Shown piece by piece: positions 8,661 through 18,079 of a DNA stretch of 64,000 bases; the first letter of the stretch is position 1, and the number at the start of each line of letters is the position of its first letter. Source of the stretch: Pelagihabitans sp965238025. Lineage in GTDB: Bacteria; Bacteroidota; Bacteroidia; Flavobacteriales; Flavobacteriaceae. The notes under the pieces were generated by a model. That model had not been told where the DNA came from. It was given only the letters and a program-made list of their open reading frames with translations, and ran no database searches. The DNA is taken from positions 372,001 to 436,000 of the forward strand of contig OZ250162.1 of assembly GCA_965238025.1 (NCBI GenBank), given 5' to 3'. Position numbers and translations under genes: made by a program.

Positions 8661-8694
8661 AAAAAAAGGCCGTCAATATTAAGGACGGCCTTTA
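8661..8694 (-). terminator. Intrinsic terminator of ppa
   Basis: Ten-base-pair stem AAAGGCCGTC (8665-8674)/GACGGCCTTT (8684-8693), followed on the minus strand by seven T. It lies between ppa and hppA, so the two pyrophosphatase genes are separate transcription units. Confidence 0.88.
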
Positions 8695-8712
8695 AAAATG
8701 GTCTTCTATTTT

Positions 8713-9240
8713 CTAAATTGTAAAAGTGCGTTTCTTTTTGTGTTCACTATCTTCATAGCGTTGTACACACTGATGGTAGATCTCTCTGGCCTCTGCTGCA
8801 TTACCCCATCCGCCAACATCAACTTTTTTCTTTTCCAAGTCTTTGTATACTTGAAAAAAGTGTTCGATTTCTTTTTTTCTGTGCGGGTTTATATCGGCAA
8901 GATCATTCTTCTGATTCCATATCGGGTCGGAAACGGGTACACAGATTATTTTTTCATCTGGCCCTTTTTCATCAGCCATATGAAAAACACCTATAGGTTT
9001 TACCTCTACAACAACCATTGGATAGGTTGGCTCTGTACATAAAACCAAAACATCAAGTGGATCTTTGTCCAACGCCAAGGTTTCTGGAATAAAACCATAG
9101 TCACCGGGGTACATCATTGATGAGAAAAGGGTTCTGTCGAATCGTATTTTGTGCAGTGCAAAATCGTACTCGTATTTGTTTCGACTGCCTTTTGGAATCT
9201 CTACCAATACATCAAAAGTGATGTTTTCTTTTTTACTCAT
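8713..9240 (-). CDS. ppa: Soluble family I inorganic pyrophosphatase
   Basis: 175-residue cytoplasmic enzyme hydrolysing pyrophosphate to phosphate, which drives biosynthesis. The family I signature is DKDPLDVLVL (residues 58-67), preceded by EIPKGSRNKYEYD and MYPGDYGFIPETLA, all active-site segments. Length is as usual for the bacterial hexameric type. Stands next to hppA, giving the cell both a heat-releasing and an ion-pumping route for pyrophosphate. Confidence 0.97.
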   Translation of the reverse strand: MSKKENITFDVLVEIPKGSRNKYEYDFALHKIRFDRTLFSSMMYPGDYGFIPETLALDKDPLDVLVLCTEPTYPMVVVEVKPIGVFHMADEKGPDEKIICVPVSDPIWNQKNDLADINPHRKKEIEHFFQVYKDLEKKKVDVGGWGNAAEAREIYHQCVQRYEDSEHKKKRTFTI

Positions 9241-9330
9241 TTATATTAGTTATGGTTATAAAAATGATTTAACGCTCTCTATTGAATTAAAGTGTAATTA
9301 TAGAAAGAATTCTATATTAAAGAGTTGAAT

Positions 9331-11832
9331 CTAGAAACTAAACCCAAAACTTCCCGTAATGCCAAAAGGCCTTGCATCGGGACTATCTAAATAATTGCCT
9401 CTAAAATTGAAGTCAATTCGAAAAATTTTGAAAATATTTCCCACACCAAGCGACCATTCATAATATACCTTATTATTAGGAGCAATCAATAGGGGGCTTG
9501 TAGGTGTAGGTCTGCTCAATGCCTGGTTACTATCGGAAAGATCACCCCATGCACCCCGTAAGGCTACAATCTCTCTTAGGTTTAATTTTCTCAAAAACGG
9601 CACCCTTGAAAAAAGGCGTCCGTTAAAGTTATGTTCTAAATGAAGAGCGACATATGTATCGGTAACAAACTCATAAAAATCCAAATTGTGAAAAGTACCA
9701 TAATTTGTAAATAGCGTTTGATTACCAGGCACCACACTTAATAGCCCTAAAGGAACGTCACCAAAAGTCTTGCCTACCTCCAGGGTACTGAACAATCTTC
9801 CGAAACCACCAACTTGCCAAGGTTGACTGTACGAAAATTGAAGCTTATCATAAGCAAAATCACTATCGAACGGGCCTTCGAAACCTTTGGTATAGTTTAT
9901 CAATATGGTACTATAATTATCGTTAACGTCAACTCTTTCAACACCATGACCTATTGTTTTTTTACCCGGAGTATAAATCAATAGTGCATTCACATCAAAC
10001 TGTCTTATATTGGAGGCTATGCCAGTAGATGAATCGGGGTCGACATAATCAAGGCTAAAATCATCGGGAAGTGCCGAGCTCAACGTTCGAAAAGTACCAC
10101 CTAAACCAACTCTAAAATTTGTTAGAGGCTCCATTTCGAGATTCAGCGCACTCAAGTTGATATTGGATAGTCTATTGTTTGCGCCAACAGTTAACAGTGC
10201 CGAAGATGCAATACTTCTTCCCAATACATCATTGGTAGCCGTAAGACTTCCTCCCAACTGTTCAATATCCCTCCTATTTCCCCCCGAAATAATAAAACGG
10301 CTATTCTTATCCAATAAAAATTTGCCTGAAATACCGTACTTGAATTTGTGATCTTTAAAGCCATAGGCCGTATAGCCTTCTATTCGCCAAGGGTCATTTT
10401 GACCAAAGTAGGTTCTGGCCCCTAAACGTACCCGAGCTCCCTCAGCATCATTGAAACCAAATACATCATATACAGAGCCAAGATCAAGATTCCACTTATC
10501 AATCTCCACATAACCCGAACCCAAAATGCTCACCAAATTGTAATACGATTTAAATTTTGGGACCGTCTTTAAGGTATCCAGAAGTTTATAAATACCGGCC
10601 TCGTCCTTGTTTAAGGATTCTAGCCTGTTTTTTGCCCAAAAAGAATCATTCTTTACAATATTTTCTGGATCAAATGGGTTTTTATCGGCCTTGTAAAAGT
10701 CTTTCGGTTTTTCTTCGTCAAATTTATATCCATCGTAAACGGTAGTTCGCTTACCATAAACCCCTTTGGACTCTTCTTTTTTACGAAAGCTAAAATCGCT
10801 CAGCATATAATCACGCTTCAAAAGAAAAACAGAATCATTGACCACTTCAAAATCTTGTTCAATGTAGATTTCTTTTACCCAATTGATATTGGCACTTTTC
10901 GTAACCTCTAAGTTGATATTCTTTATAGCATAGGTAGAATCATTGACCCAAAAATCACCTTTAAACGTAAGTTCATTTTTGCGTCTTGGATAGTATACTA
11001 TATTATAACACCATTTATTATCTATCAAGGCACTATCGCGTAATGCATAATTATAGGTGTCTACCCCCGTTTTTGATAATGGACTTGTAAAACTCTTATC
11101 GAAAAATTTTAGATAGTTATCATAGATATCATAATCTTGATACAAATCTGAAACAAATGCTAGTATAGACTGATTGTTGTCAAAACCTGAGTTCTTATTT
11201 CCCAGTACTTTTTCTTTTTCCTCTTTGATGATGTTATCACCGTGAACTTGCGAAAAGGTTTCATTAAGAAAAATTGGGAGATAGGTCTTACCCGTAATCC
11301 GGGAAGTATCCAGATCTTGAAAGACGAATTCCAGGCCTTTGAAAATCTTACGCTTCATCAAGGCACTATCAATTGTATTCAAATCGAACTCAATCTTTTC
11401 GTACTTATCGTATTTGTATTGTTTAAACTGACGCACGCCATTCTGACGTTTTTTTGCCCAGATTTTTTTAAGGATGTCAACTGCAGGGTTATTTTTTTTA
11501 GACTGCTTACCAGAAATAACGACTACTTCCTGCAAATTTTCAGTAGCTTCTTTCATCACGACTTTCATATCGTAATTTACTTTATTAACCAAAACAATCT
11601 CTTGGTCTTCATACCCTATGAAACTAATTATCAATGTTTCATACGTACTATCCGATTCCATATAAAAACGTCCATCATCATTGGTGATGGTGCCTTCATA
11701 AGAATCTTTAAAAACAACGTTGGCAAAGGCAACGGGTTGATCAAACTCATCTAAAACTATACCGCTGACCTTACTTTGGGCACTAGCGAATAAAGCAAAA
11801 AGAAAAAGTAAGGGGAAAAGAAATTTTTTCAT
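9331..11832 (-). CDS. DUF5686 / carboxypeptidase-like regulatory domain outer-membrane protein
   Basis: 833-residue exported protein. The signal peptide MKKFLFPLLFLFALFASAQ is followed by a carboxypeptidase-like beta-sandwich (SKVSGIVLDEFDQPVAFANV, about residues 20-105), as in TonB-dependent receptors. The long remainder has alternating aromatic strands and a terminal phenylalanine (GITGSFGFSF), as in outer-membrane barrels. This is the DUF5686 family common in Bacteroidota; its function is unknown. Upstream in-frame ATGs at 11841 and 11898 are possible; 11832 gives the cleanest signal peptide. It lies 103 nt downstream of pdhB and may be read from that promoter. Confidence 0.85.
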   Translation of the reverse strand: MKKFLFPLLFLFALFASAQSKVSGIVLDEFDQPVAFANVVFKDSYEGTITNDDGRFYMESDSTYETLIISFIGYEDQEIVLVNKVNYDMKVVMKEATENLQEVVVISGKQSKKNNPAVDILKKIWAKKRQNGVRQFKQYKYDKYEKIEFDLNTIDSALMKRKIFKGLEFVFQDLDTSRITGKTYLPIFLNETFSQVHGDNIIKEEKEKVLGNKNSGFDNNQSILAFVSDLYQDYDIYDNYLKFFDKSFTSPLSKTGVDTYNYALRDSALIDNKWCYNIVYYPRRKNELTFKGDFWVNDSTYAIKNINLEVTKSANINWVKEIYIEQDFEVVNDSVFLLKRDYMLSDFSFRKKEESKGVYGKRTTVYDGYKFDEEKPKDFYKADKNPFDPENIVKNDSFWAKNRLESLNKDEAGIYKLLDTLKTVPKFKSYYNLVSILGSGYVEIDKWNLDLGSVYDVFGFNDAEGARVRLGARTYFGQNDPWRIEGYTAYGFKDHKFKYGISGKFLLDKNSRFIISGGNRRDIEQLGGSLTATNDVLGRSIASSALLTVGANNRLSNINLSALNLEMEPLTNFRVGLGGTFRTLSSALPDDFSLDYVDPDSSTGIASNIRQFDVNALLIYTPGKKTIGHGVERVDVNDNYSTILINYTKGFEGPFDSDFAYDKLQFSYSQPWQVGGFGRLFSTLEVGKTFGDVPLGLLSVVPGNQTLFTNYGTFHNLDFYEFVTDTYVALHLEHNFNGRLFSRVPFLRKLNLREIVALRGAWGDLSDSNQALSRPTPTSPLLIAPNNKVYYEWSLGVGNIFKIFRIDFNFRGNYLDSPDARPFGITGSFGFSF

Positions 11833-11935
11833 TGTAATCATGAGCTTCCGAAGCTGATTAAGCAAATAACGTACCAAAAAGAATTTCGCTGGCGGCAAAT
11901 TTGAGCTCGCAAAAGTACGTCACAAAATTTGTTTG

Positions 11936-12913
11936 TTAGCGATACAAGACCTTCTTAACAGCTTTGATCACGTCATCCTTATTAGGCAGCCACTCTTTCA
12001 AGAGGACAGGAGAATAGGGCGCAGGTGCATCCGCGGTATTAATACGTTGGATGGGCGCATCTAAATAATCAAAAGCATTTTCTTGAACATGATAGGTAAT
12101 CTCGGTAGATACGTTTCCGAAAGGCCAAGCTTCCTCCAGTATTACCAAACGGTTCGTTTTCTTTACCGAAGTAACAATTGCTTCATAATCCAAAGGCTTT
12201 ACAGTTCTTAAATCGATAATTTCACAACTAACACCTTCCTTTTCGAGCTCATCGGCAGCCTTATCTGCCTCTTTAATAATCTTTCCGAAAGATACGATTG
12301 TAACGTCCTTTCCTTTCCTTCGAAGGTCCGCAACGCCAAGCGGAACTGTATATTCACCTTCCGGCACTTCACCTTTATCACCATACATCTGTTCCGACTC
12401 CATAAAAATAACCGGGTCATCATCTCGAATTGCGGATTTTAAAAGTCCTTTTGCATCCGCTGGGTTCGATGGCACTACAACTTTTAAACCTGGGCAGTTC
12501 GCATACCAGCTTTCAAAAGCCTGCGAGTGCGTTGCACCTAACTGACCCGCAGAGGCTGTGGGCCCACGAAAAACAATCGGACATGGAAATTGCCCACCCG
12601 ACATTTGTCTGATTTTTGCGGCATTGTTCACAATTTGATCAATACCTACCATTGCAAAATTGAAAGTCATAAATTCTATAATCGGGCGATTACCGGTCAT
12701 AGTCGACCCCACACCGATTCCCGCAAAACCTAATTCAGAGATTGGGGTATCAATCACACGTTTCTCCCCAAACTCATCAAGCATTCCTTTTGACGCTTTA
12801 TATGCACCGTTATACTCAGCAACTTCTTCCCCCATTAAATAAACGGACTCATCTCTTCTCATCTCCTCTGACATCGCTTCTGCGATGGCCTGCCTGAATT
12901 GTAGTGTCTTCAT
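11936..12913 (-). CDS. pdhB: Pyruvate dehydrogenase E1 beta subunit
   Basis: 325-residue beta subunit of the pyruvate (2-oxo acid) dehydrogenase E1 component. With E1 alpha it binds thiamine diphosphate and decarboxylates pyruvate, transferring acetyl to E2 lipoate. Visible features are the N-terminal MKTLQFRQAIAEAMSEEMRRD, the catalytic-glutamate region MGEEVAEYNGAYKASKG, and FRGPTASAGQLGATHSQ near residue 120. It is encoded apart from pdhA and pdhC (37-39.6 kb), a split seen in flavobacteria. A TATTTTTG -7 box lies 44 nt upstream of the start. Confidence 0.95.
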   Translation of the reverse strand: MKTLQFRQAIAEAMSEEMRRDESVYLMGEEVAEYNGAYKASKGMLDEFGEKRVIDTPISELGFAGIGVGSTMTGNRPIIEFMTFNFAMVGIDQIVNNAAKIRQMSGGQFPCPIVFRGPTASAGQLGATHSQAFESWYANCPGLKVVVPSNPADAKGLLKSAIRDDDPVIFMESEQMYGDKGEVPEGEYTVPLGVADLRRKGKDVTIVSFGKIIKEADKAADELEKEGVSCEIIDLRTVKPLDYEAIVTSVKKTNRLVILEEAWPFGNVSTEITYHVQENAFDYLDAPIQRINTADAPAPYSPVLLKEWLPNKDDVIKAVKKVLYR

Positions 12914-12956
12914 ATCGTGTGCGTACCTTTAATTAAAAAATCGATAAAAACGCAAG

Positions 12957-12964
12957 CAAAAATA
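12957..12964 (-). promoter_or_regulatory. -7 box of pdhB
   Basis: Minus strand TATTTTTG, an exact TAnnTTTG match, 43 nt upstream of ATG 12913. The -33 element is not obvious. Confidence 0.5.
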
Positions 12965-13013
12965 GGAAATTATATATCAAAAATTCGTCACGCCCCGTCA
13001 AAAAAAGTTACAA

Positions 13014-13039
13014 AATTTACTATGCATGCATAGTAAATT
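13014..13039. promoter_or_regulatory. 26-bp perfect palindrome between pdhB and etfB
   Basis: Two 13-nt arms (AATTTACTATGCA and its exact complement) meet without a spacer, and TACAA/GTA outside extend the symmetry with a two-base bulge. It is 57 nt before etfB and just upstream of a TATCTTAG -7-like box (13053-13060). It would therefore cover the -33 region of etfBA. A dimeric regulator operator is the simplest reading. Confidence 0.7.
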
Positions 13040-13096
13040 GTAGAATTTTACCTATCTTAGCGCTGCAAAATTCAAAGACGATTAAATAACTTATTT

Positions 13097-13837
13097 ATGA
13101 AAATATTAGTTTGTATCAGTAATGTTCCCGATACCACTTCAAAAATCAATTTTACAGAGGGTGACACCAAATTTGACACCAATGGTGTTCAGTTCGTAAT
13201 TAACCCAAACGATGAATTTGGCTTGACAAGGGCCATGTGGCTTAAAGAAAAGCAAGGTGCCACCGTGCACGTTGCCACCGTTGGCGAGGCCAATGTAGAG
13301 CCAACAATGCGCAAGGCCTTGGCAATCGGTGCCGATGAAGGTATTCGTATTAATGCCGTTCCTACAGATGGTTTCTTCGTTGCCCAACAACTTGCGGAAG
13401 TCGTTAAAAATGGAGGTTACGACCTTGTTATTGGAGGAAGGGAATCTATCGATTATAATGGTGGTATGGTTCCTGGTATATTGGCAACTCTTTTAAATAT
13501 GAATTTTGTCAATAGCTGTATTAATTTAGAAATAGAGGGTACCACTGCGACCGCGATACGGGAAATAGATGGTGGAAAGGAAAAAATATCAACTAGTTTA
13601 CCCCTGGTTGTTGGAGGGCAAAAAGGATTGGTCGAGGAAACAGATTTGCGCATTCCGAACATGAGAGGAATCATGATGGCCCGTAAGAAAAAATTAAGCG
13701 TAGTGGAAGCTGTTGAGGCAACCAAGGCCACAACCGATGTTAAATTTGATAAGCCAGCACCCAAGGGAGCGGTAACATTAGCAAACTCTGTAGATGAATT
13801 GGTCTCCTTATTAAGAGATGAGGCAAAAGTCATCTAA
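13097..13837 (+). CDS. etfB: Electron transfer flavoprotein beta subunit
   Basis: 246-residue ETF small subunit. With EtfA it carries electrons from acyl-CoA and other dehydrogenases to the quinone pool, and it binds AMP. The N-terminus MKILVCISNVPDTTSKINF and the GATVHVATVGEANVEPTMRKALAIGADEGIRI stretch are typical of the family. The family signature region LPLVVGGQKGLVEETDLRIPNMRGIMMARKKK is near residues 167-198. It is followed after 86 nt by etfA in the same direction. The upstream 26-bp palindrome suggests regulated expression. Confidence 0.95.
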   Translation: MKILVCISNVPDTTSKINFTEGDTKFDTNGVQFVINPNDEFGLTRAMWLKEKQGATVHVATVGEANVEPTMRKALAIGADEGIRINAVPTDGFFVAQQLAEVVKNGGYDLVIGGRESIDYNGGMVPGILATLLNMNFVNSCINLEIEGTTATAIREIDGGKEKISTSLPLVVGGQKGLVEETDLRIPNMRGIMMARKKKLSVVEAVEATKATTDVKFDKPAPKGAVTLANSVDELVSLLRDEAKVI

Positions 13838-13892
13838 GAAATAAATTATAAAATCCAAACACCAGGGCCTAATGTATTTTTGGGACCTTGAC

Positions 13893-13906
13893 CCCGAGAT
13901 TTCGGG
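13893..13906. repeat. Short CCCGA/TCGGG palindrome in etfB-etfA spacer
   Basis: CCCGA (13893-13897) and TCGGG (13902-13906) around a four-base loop, 17 nt before the etfA start. It belongs to the same palindrome type seen at 5166, 50678 and 52350. Confidence 0.5.
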
Positions 13907-13923
13907 AGAAAATTAATAAAATT

Positions 13924-14892
13924 ATGTCAGTACTAGTATATACAGAATCAGAAAACGGGAAATTCAAGAAAAATGCCTTTGAGGTCGCCTCCTTTGCCAG
14001 CGAAGTAGCCAAGCAAATGGGAACAACAGTGACCGCGGTTGCCATTAATGCTGAAGATCATGAGAGTTTAGGAACTTTTGGCGTTTCCAAGGTTTTAAAC
14101 GTTTCAAATGATTCTTTAAAAACGTTCAATGCCAGAGCTTTTTCCAGCACCATTGCTGAAGCCGCACAGAAAGAAGGCGCACAGGTTGTAGTTGTGAGTT
14201 CAAGTACCGATACCAAGTTCTTATCACCGATTCTTTCCGCAAAATTATCGGCTGGATATGTACCTAATGTGGTTGCCGCCCCTGAAAGCGTTAGCCCGTT
14301 TATCGTAAAAAGGACCGCCTTTAGTAATAAGGGGTTTGCACATACACAAATTGCCACAGAAGTGAAGCTTATAGGAGTTTCTAACAATGCCTTTGGTGTG
14401 GTCGAAAACCCAACTTCGGTTAATGTGGAAAGTTTTGACCCTTCTTTGGGCGATACCGATTTTGCCGTTAAATCTGTTGAAGTTGATAAAGTGGTCGGTA
14501 AAGCAACGATAGCTGATGCAGATATCGTGGTTTCAGCAGGTCGCGGACTTAAAGGACCTGAGAACTGGGGTATGGTAGAGGAATTGGCCGATGTTCTTGG
14601 TGCCGCGACCGCTTGCTCCAAGCCTGTTTCCGATTTAGGGTGGCGCCCTCACGGCGAACACGTAGGTCAAACCGGAAAACCGGTTGCTAGCAATCTTTAT
14701 ATCGCCATTGGTATTTCAGGGGCCATTCAACATTTGGCCGGTGTAAGTGCATCTAAGACCAAAGTGGTTATCAATATTGACCCAGAAGCACCGTTTTTTA
14801 AGGCCGCCGACTACGGAATCGTAGGCGATGCCTTTGAAGTAGTACCTCAGCTCATTGAAAAATTAAAAGAAATAAAAGCGCAAAACGCTTAA
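13924..14892 (+). CDS. etfA: Electron transfer flavoprotein alpha subunit
   Basis: 322-residue FAD-binding large subunit of ETF. The C-terminal FAD domain contains SAGRGLKGPENWGMVEELADVLGAA and the signature LYIAIGISGAIQHLAGVSASK, with the adenine-binding NIDPEAPFFKAADYGIVGD at the end. The frame is open 12 codons upstream (13888) across the palindromic repeat; ATG 13924 (MSVLVYTES) matches the family. Forms an operon with etfB and ends at a strong terminator. Confidence 0.96.
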   Translation: MSVLVYTESENGKFKKNAFEVASFASEVAKQMGTTVTAVAINAEDHESLGTFGVSKVLNVSNDSLKTFNARAFSSTIAEAAQKEGAQVVVVSSSTDTKFLSPILSAKLSAGYVPNVVAAPESVSPFIVKRTAFSNKGFAHTQIATEVKLIGVSNNAFGVVENPTSVNVESFDPSLGDTDFAVKSVEVDKVVGKATIADADIVVSAGRGLKGPENWGMVEELADVLGAATACSKPVSDLGWRPHGEHVGQTGKPVASNLYIAIGISGAIQHLAGVSASKTKVVINIDPEAPFFKAADYGIVGDAFEVVPQLIEKLKEIKAQNA

Positions 14893-14920
14893 TTTTTGTT
14901 AATTTGTGCCTCTCAAAAGG

Positions 14921-14966
14921 GCTGTTTAAATAACTAGGTTCGCCCACTTATTTAAACAGCTTTTTT
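14921..14966 (+). terminator. Intrinsic terminator of etfBA
   Basis: Perfect 13-bp stem GCTGTTTAAATAA (14921-14933)/TTATTTAAACAGC (14948-14960) followed by six T. Confidence 0.9.
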
Positions 14967-14980
14967 AGTTCACACAACCT

Positions 14981-15610
14981 ATGAGCTTAGTAAGATTAAA
15001 AATCAAGGGAATATCATACAGCCAGACGCAGAACGGTGCCTATGCCCTTATTTTGAATGAAGTGGAAGGTGATCGGAAATTGCCAATCGTTATCGGGGCC
15101 TTTGAGGCGCAATCAATTGCGATTGCCCTCGAAAAAGAGATAAAACCGCCCAGACCACTGACCCATGACCTGTTCAAAAATTTTGCCGACCGGTATAAGA
15201 TTATTGTCAAACAGGTTACCATTCATAAATTGGTAGATGGTGTTTTTTATTCCAGCATTATCTGTGAGCGTGACAAAATAGAAGAAATTATAGATGCCCG
15301 AACTAGCGATGCCATTGCCCTGGCCTTGCGTTTTGGAGCCCCTATCTTTACATATAAAACCATACTTGACAAAGCGGGAATCTTCCTAAAGTTCTCGTCC
15401 AAAGACAAGGATAAGGAAGAAAATGACGATAGTATCATGGTCGACGAAATTCTTCAAGAAGGCGAAACCGTAGAAATTGAATCTGGTGCCACCGATGGTT
15501 ATCAAGAATTGACCACTGAAGAACTTCATAAAGAATTGGAAAAAGCAGTTGCCAATGAAGATTATGAAAAGGCTGCCAAGCTTCGGGACGAAATCTCTAA
15601 ACGTAACTAA
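14981..15610 (+). CDS. Bifunctional nuclease (BFN/DUF151) family protein with UVR motif
   Basis: 209-residue cytoplasmic protein. Residues about 1-130 form a BFN/DUF151 domain (LPIVIGAFEAQSIAIALE and DARTSDAIALALRFGAPIFT). An acidic linker follows, then a C-terminal UvrB/UvrC-type helix hairpin (LHKELEKAVANEDYEKAAKLRDEISKR). This domain pair is common in Bacteroidota. The BFN name comes from a plant nuclease; activity in bacteria is not established. Followed 21 nt later by nupC, so the two may be cotranscribed. Confidence 0.88.
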   Translation: MSLVRLKIKGISYSQTQNGAYALILNEVEGDRKLPIVIGAFEAQSIAIALEKEIKPPRPLTHDLFKNFADRYKIIVKQVTIHKLVDGVFYSSIICERDKIEEIIDARTSDAIALALRFGAPIFTYKTILDKAGIFLKFSSKDKDKEENDDSIMVDEILQEGETVEIESGATDGYQELTTEELHKELEKAVANEDYEKAAKLRDEISKRN

Positions 15611-15631
15611 CTTAAAAACAACGAGCTATTT

Positions 15632-17077
15632 ATGAAAACCAAACTATGGATTCTTTTGCTTGTTTTTTTTATTGCTTTTCCTAGCATTGCGCAAGAAACA
15701 CCTTCAGCTGAAATTGTCGAAGAAATTGTTGCCGCCGAAGTCATTGATGTGGTAGATACCATTGTACCGCACCAAGGGTTTTCCCTAAACAGTCTTTGGC
15801 GAGGCATTTTAGGCATGATTGTATTGATTCTTATTTCCTTCCTTTTTAGCTCAAATCGCAAAGCCATTAATTGGAAAACCGTTGGAATTGGTTTGGGACT
15901 TCAGCTTATTATTGCCATTGGTGTGCTAAAGGTACCTTTTGTGCAGAAAATTTTTGAACAGGTTGGTAAAGTCTTTGTTAGTATTTTGGATTTTACCCGC
16001 GCTGGAAGCGAGTTTTTATTTGAAGGATTGGTAGGCGACCCTACTACTTTTGGCTTTATTTTCGCTTTTCAGGTGCTACCAACCATCATATTTTTTTCAG
16101 CACTAACCTCTCTTTTGTATTACTTAGGCGTTATCCAAAAAGTGGTAAAGATCTTGGCTTTGCTGCTTTCAAAAGTTTTGGGTATATCAGGTGCAGAGAG
16201 TTTATCGGTAGCAGGAAATATCTTTCTTGGCCAAACGGAAGCACCCTTACTTATCAAAGCTTATCTGGAGAAGATGAACAGGTCAGAAATCATGTTAGTT
16301 ATGGTAGGTGGAATGGCAACTCTGGCTGGAGCGGTATTGGCTGCCTACATTGGGTTTCTTGGCGGAGATGACAAAGTGTTACAATTGGTTTTTGCAAAAC
16401 ATCTTTTGGCCGCATCTGTTATGGCAGCTCCTGGAGCCATTGTTGTTTCAAAAATATTGTATCCGCAAACCGAAGCCGTTAATACAGACGTAACAGTATC
16501 TTCCGAAAAAATCGGATCAAATATTTTGGATGCTATTTCAAACGGAACCACTGAAGGCCTTAAACTTGCCGTGAACGTGGGGGCAATGTTATTAGTATTC
16601 ATTGCTATTATTGCCATGGTGAATGGAATTTTGGAGCTGACAGGGAATATTGGTTCTTTAAATGAGTGGATAGCGGCCAATAGCTCCTATCAAAAACTAT
16701 CTTTGGAAGCTATCTTGGGAACCATTTTTGCTCCCCTAATGTGGTTGATAGGGGTTGCAAAAGAAGATGTTATGTTAATGGGCCAGCTTTTAGGAATAAA
16801 ATTGGCCGCAAGCGAATTTGTTGGATATACTCAATTGGTCGAGTTGAAGGATATGGCGTCAAGTCCGCATTTTACCTTCAACAAATCGGCGATTATGGCC
16901 ACCTATATGCTCTGCGGTTTTGCCAATTTTGCTTCAGTCGGGATACAAATTGGAGGCATAGGGTCTTTAGCGCCAGGGCAACGGAAAACCCTTTCCGAAT
17001 TGGGCATGAAGGCCGTACTAGGCGGTACATTGGCCTCCTTGCTTTCGGCTACAATCGCTGGGATGATCTTGGGGTAA
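15632..17077 (+). CDS. nupC: Concentrative nucleoside transporter (CNT family)
   Basis: 481-residue inner-membrane nucleoside importer driven by Na+ or H+. A signal-like N-terminus (MKTKLWILLLVFFIAFPSIAQ) and an acidic stretch precede the CNT core. The core has ten or so hydrophobic segments, including the substrate-site segment SVAGNIFLGQTEAPLLIKAY and the C-terminal TYMLCGFANFASVGIQIGG. The added N-terminal export sequence is usual for Bacteroidota members. Placed upstream of thyA, 102 nt away, consistent with nucleoside salvage. Confidence 0.92.
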   Translation: MKTKLWILLLVFFIAFPSIAQETPSAEIVEEIVAAEVIDVVDTIVPHQGFSLNSLWRGILGMIVLILISFLFSSNRKAINWKTVGIGLGLQLIIAIGVLKVPFVQKIFEQVGKVFVSILDFTRAGSEFLFEGLVGDPTTFGFIFAFQVLPTIIFFSALTSLLYYLGVIQKVVKILALLLSKVLGISGAESLSVAGNIFLGQTEAPLLIKAYLEKMNRSEIMLVMVGGMATLAGAVLAAYIGFLGGDDKVLQLVFAKHLLAASVMAAPGAIVVSKILYPQTEAVNTDVTVSSEKIGSNILDAISNGTTEGLKLAVNVGAMLLVFIAIIAMVNGILELTGNIGSLNEWIAANSSYQKLSLEAILGTIFAPLMWLIGVAKEDVMLMGQLLGIKLAASEFVGYTQLVELKDMASSPHFTFNKSAIMATYMLCGFANFASVGIQIGGIGSLAPGQRKTLSELGMKAVLGGTLASLLSATIAGMILG

Positions 17078-17179
17078 AAGGGTGAAGGTTCAAAATGATC
17101 ATCCTCGTTAATAAAATATAATAACTCAAAGCACTAGCCCTTTGACCATTTATCAATTACCCTTTACCTTTAGCCCATA

Positions 17180-18004
17180 ATGAAACAATACCACGACTTA
17201 CTTAAACACGTACTCGAAAACGGAAACCAAAAAGGCGACCGTACCGGTACAGGAACACTCAGTGTATTTGGACATCAAATGCGTTTTAATCTAAGCGAGG
17301 GTTTCCCCATGGTAACTACCAAAAAATTGCATTTAAAGTCTATCATTTATGAGCTACTTTGGTTTTTAAAAGGTGACACTAATATTGGTTATCTTCAAGA
17401 AAATGGGGTGCGAATCTGGAATGAATGGGCAGATGAAAACGGAGATTTAGGTCCAGTCTACGGTCACCAATGGCGCAACTGGAACAACGACGAGATAGAT
17501 CAGATTAAAGAAGTCATCCATTCCCTAAAAAACAATCCCAATAGCAGACGAATGCTGGTTTCGGCCTGGAATCCCAGTGTATTGCCAGATACTTCTAAAT
17601 CCTTTTCTGAAAATGTAGCTAATGGTAAGGCCGCATTACCTCCATGCCATGCTTTTTTTCAATTTTATGTTGCCGATGGTAAGTTATCCTGCCAACTATA
17701 TCAGCGCAGTGCCGATATCTTTCTAGGCGTTCCTTTTAATATAGCGTCCTATGCCTTATTCACCATGATGATGGCGCAGGTCTGCGGCTACGAGGCTGGT
17801 GATTTTATACATACTTTTGGTGACACCCATATTTATAACAACCATATGGAGCAGGTTGAACTGCAATTGAGTAGGGAACCCAGGGCGCTACCTAAAATGA
17901 TCATCAATCCTGAGGTGAAAGATATTTTCGACTTTACTTTCGAGGACTTCACTTTGGTAGATTATAATCCGCATCCTCATATTAAAGGGGTTGTTGCTGT
18001 TTAG
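17180..18004 (+). CDS. thyA: Thymidylate synthase
   Basis: 274-residue enzyme methylating dUMP to dTMP with methylenetetrahydrofolate. The catalytic cysteine is Cys156 in ALPPCHAFFQFYV. Other active-site stretches are GDRTGTGTLSVFGHQMRFNL and FNIASYALFTMMMAQVCG, and the folate C-terminal HPHIKGVVAV ends with valine. A short insertion before the cysteine (about residues 137-150) is usual for Bacteroidota. An eight-base inverted repeat (GTTGTTGC/GCAACAAC, 17990-18027) spans the stop codon, but no T run follows. folA, its metabolic partner, lies 4.7 kb downstream. Confidence 0.97.
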   Translation: MKQYHDLLKHVLENGNQKGDRTGTGTLSVFGHQMRFNLSEGFPMVTTKKLHLKSIIYELLWFLKGDTNIGYLQENGVRIWNEWADENGDLGPVYGHQWRNWNNDEIDQIKEVIHSLKNNPNSRRMLVSAWNPSVLPDTSKSFSENVANGKAALPPCHAFFQFYVADGKLSCQLYQRSADIFLGVPFNIASYALFTMMMAQVCGYEAGDFIHTFGDTHIYNNHMEQVELQLSREPRALPKMIINPEVKDIFDFTFEDFTLVDYNPHPHIKGVVAV

Positions 18005-18079
18005 AATGAAGTAAATAAGGCAACAACCTTAAGTCCCTGCTTTTCATTATCCGTATCTTTATAGTATAATTTAGTTGCT

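Noticed and set aside
17990..18027. Inverted repeat after thyA as a terminator
   Set aside because: Eight-base stem but a long loop and no T run; thyA may read into egtB.
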